Source: Saxidomus purpurata (taxonomy: Eukaryota > Mollusca > Bivalvia > Venerida > Veneridae). Taken from it: a stretch of DNA of 64,000 bases. Positions 61,385 through 64,000 of the stretch are shown here, one piece after another. The translations under genes were made by a program, and so were the position numbers. How positions within the stretch are numbered: the stretch's first letter is position 1; the number at the start of each line of letters is the position of its first letter. The stretch lies in the NCBI GenBank assembly GCA_022818135.1, contig JAFMSR010000010.1:34401548-34465547 (forward strand), read 5' to 3'. A model generated the notes under the pieces. The model saw nothing but the letters and a program-made list of their open reading frames with translations, did not search any database and had not been told where the DNA came from.

Positions 61385-63340
61385 GTAAGTACCCATGTTT
61401 TAATTACGTTAACTATTATAACTAGTAGATCGTGCATATTATTTTGTATTTTACTAAATGCAAGCAAAGCAAACATAAATAAAGAACAATGGCATTATTA
61501 GTCTGAGTTCTGCTACAGCTCGCACACATCTGCAACACAACCAGGATGCTAAGTTGCAAAATAATAAAAGATAGTCATTTGAGAAAATGAAGACGATTAC
61601 AATCTTTGTTTTTATTATAATAAGTTTCTCCATATGGAAACAGCTACACCCTCAAATGGTCATGGAAATACCTAGCAGTAGACAAGATACGAAGACAACA
61701 TTGACAACAACACCACTGACTCGTATGAAGCTAATAAATTCACAACAGTCAATACAATAATGTTATTGTGGAGTCTGATTCGTGCTTTCGCTAAAGCGCA
61801 GCTGCATCGTTTCAAATGTCTATTTTCTTTTAACATTTAAAAGCGTTATCGCTATGACACGTATAGGATTCCGTACACGATAACAAAATGTTTATGAAGG
61901 TATAAAGTATTTTCCAAAGCAAGTCTATGGTTTTTGGTAGCTCAGTCTAAGAGAGGGTTATTACCATTATACATTACAGTTGCATCATGGATTTGTTTAT
62001 ATCTTTTGGAAATCTCTTTGTTTACTTATCTAAACTCTCTAAAATTGTGCTAACGCCATCCAGGTATTCAGCCATGGCATTTGTTTTGTTATAAATTCAA
62101 ATCGTTCTGACTTTAATTGCAACAGATGCCATCGCCTTACAAACATACCACTAACTCTGCCGAAGTTCATATCACCGAATGCGATGTGTTTGTAATGATC
62201 GCTATATATTTACTCATGCCTTTTTGTCGGTCGATGGGGTCCGAGATTCAAAGTTTCAACCAAAGTTGGCCTTAATGGCGAAAATTAAAAAAAGTTGCAA
62301 TTATGTTTGAGAAGTCTGCTACCGACGCTATGGAAAATAGCTTAGTCATTGTAATGCCGTCAATCTGCAGTTTTCACAGACAGGGGGTAAACAAAATATT
62401 TATAGATGCATTACAGCATCCCTATCTTGTTTGCTAAGTTGACACCGAATATCGTAAGCTTTGACCATATCTCCATTATGCATCCTAGGGCAGGAACGTA
62501 AAAAGTAAAATCGGTGGTATGGTAAATATATTATTTTCTACTTTATCGTTGGCATGGTAAATATAACATATTCTTGTTTACTTTGTTTCGAGATAAAGTA
62601 TTTGTTCTCTTGTTTGTTTTCACAATTGCTCAAGCTTAACCCTCTATTAAAACATGTACCTTTTAAGGCCTATACGCTCCGAAGGAGACGACAAATATAC
62701 TGTCGTCTGACTTTGATTTTAGTGGTAAGCATTTTGGATTACAATTCTGCAAAACATCCCTAACTAAAGAAATAGACTTGCCCAATTTGGAAGTCAGGAA
62801 AACCCATTGTTAAAATTTAGGTACAAATAGGTTAACTGTATCAGAAATGATATATATCACTGTCTTATCAGCTGGAGAAACGAAAAAGACCATGAGTGTC
62901 CTCTATCAATGAGTTTAACTCATGCAAACCATAAATCCTACCAAGAACTCGTATTTTAGGAGTCAAATTTAATTTCAATACTTAGACAGTCACTCGGGAA
63001 ATTTAACCAATCATTTGTGAGAAATGACCGGCGCCAAATCGAGCATAAATTTTGATACATTTTTTTAAAAATTTTTGGTAGCGGGGTCACGTTAGTACCG
63101 TCATGTGAACTAATTTTACAATCTGGTCGATGGTAACAGAGGAGTTGATATAGGAAATATAAAATCATCTAGTGAGTCAACATCTCCTAACCAATGTTTG
63201 CAGACTGGTCCCCATATAGAAATTTCTCGAAAAGTATTTTGACAACCATACCAACGCTTACAATCACCTACAACGGGCGCGTTTGTAGAAAACATCTATT
63301 TTTGCAATTACCAGTGTTTCAGTTTGTTTCCTTATTTCAG
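61385..63340. other. Presumed intron, about 2 kb
   Basis: Begins with GTAAGT and ends with TTTCCTTATTTCAG. I see no gene or recognised repeat inside. Confidence 0.4.
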
Positions 63341-63422
63341 AGGGAAGAAATGGAACGGACCACCAAGTCGTACATCATACAGACCGGCAGACTACTATGA
63401 CGAATACGTAGACATGTGGTGA
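63341..63422 (+). CDS. Candidate last coding exon of peptide-precursor-like gene
   Basis: After the acceptor CTTATTTCAG, one base completes isoleucine. The frame then reads GKKWNGPPSRTSYRP and ADYYDEYVDMW, with TGA at 63420-63422. GKK directly after N-R-I is a possible amidation and cleavage signal. The remaining 23 residues are rich in Tyr and Asp and end in Trp. Balanced base composition, a short 3' flank and an AATAAA 168 bases after the stop support a real terminal exon. Two other frames are also partly open, so the assignment depends on the phase match with 61289. Confidence 0.5.
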
Positions 63423-63589
63423 CAGTGTTTAAAACCCTTCATACAGTGTCTAGATAAGAACATTTTCTGGAAAACTGGTGCCAACTTTAAGATGTCTACT
63501 GAAATTATGGCTTTAACATTTATAGTTGTAACATTAGATCTCTTACTGAAGGTGAAAAAAGTTGTAACGATTATAATGTGCTAAAATGA

Positions 63590-63595
63590 AATAAA
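63590..63595 (+). promoter_or_regulatory. Polyadenylation signal AATAAA
   Basis: The hexamer lies 168 bases after the stop codon at 63422, a normal distance for a short 3' untranslated region. It supports transcript end shortly after 63600. Confidence 0.5.
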
Positions 63596-63600
63596 CCCTT

Positions 63601-64000
63601 TAACCGTAAAGTAGTTTATGATTAGCGGGTGTATATAGCAGATTTTTCGAATTAAAAAATATAGCTTTTTAAAAATACAAATAAGTCATTTAGAACAGTA
63701 TGAAATCTGCATTATGTGGCAATATTAAACGTCTAATTGTTTTTTACTTCTTCAAAATAATGTCATAATACACATAATGAATTGACGAGTACCTTCGTAT
63801 TATGAAATTTAAAAAAACGATCCAGATTTTGATGATATGACATGACATTAAATTTGGCCTGTGGATTCAGAGGTGAAAATATTCAAGGTTTCCACTTACG
63901 CGTCTAGATTCACAGTAATGGTTTAAGTTGAACTAGATAAATTCATACGACTTCGGTAGAAGTCCACTCACAGAGCATTTCTGTAAAATCATTTCACAAA
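63601..64000. other. Downstream flank, no gene recognised
   Basis: AT-rich sequence after the putative polyadenylation site. Nothing that I can support. Confidence 0.35.

Noticed and set aside
63194..63400. 68-codon frame over the last exon
   Set aside because: It overlaps the exon at 63341 in another frame, has no splice support, and the phase-matched frame gives a better terminal exon.

Overview
The window looks like nuclear DNA of an animal. It is AT-rich and gene-poor. Coding signals are split by introns with GT..AG borders, and the DNA is full of tRNA-derived SINE pieces, hairpin DNA transposons and one decayed LINE fragment. There is no bacterial-style operon, rRNA or CRISPR array. The SINE types and overall texture suggest a lophotrochozoan, most likely a bivalve mollusc; that is inference, not something the sequence proves.

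Layout. 1-4.7 kb: mobile-element debris (LINE endonuclease fragment, small hairpin elements, one copy of a TTAA-flanked element). 4.7-17.3 kb (unit A) and 18.2-31.6 kb (unit B): two diverged copies of one ~13 kb segment in direct tandem. Each carries, on the minus strand, one intact single-exon gene for a 421-422 residue protein, plus the same old SINE and TTAA-element insertions. Copy-specific insertions show which elements moved after the duplication. 31.6-37.9 kb: no confident gene, two small transposons. 38.5-41.3 kb (unit C): a third, shorter copy carrying a third intact paralogue. 42-63.6 kb: plus-strand candidate exons of small secreted proteins. Three of them (44.1, 61.3 and 63.3 kb) join in phase into what looks like a peptide-hormone-type precursor. 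Between them lie two large foldback transposons, each with an exact 8-bp target duplication, a 27-bp minisatellite and a ~1.7-2 kb tandem duplication that contains an exon-like block.

The three minus-strand paralogues are the main finding. They have no signal peptide, an all-helical-looking N-terminal part with a hydrophobic stretch, and a beta-rich, aromatic C-terminal part. I do not recognise the family. The shape loosely recalls pore-forming proteins that pair a helical bundle with a beta-rich domain, but that is a hypothesis only. The coding regions are much better conserved than their flanks, and copy A is a mosaic of B-like and C-like stretches, which suggests selection plus gene conversion.
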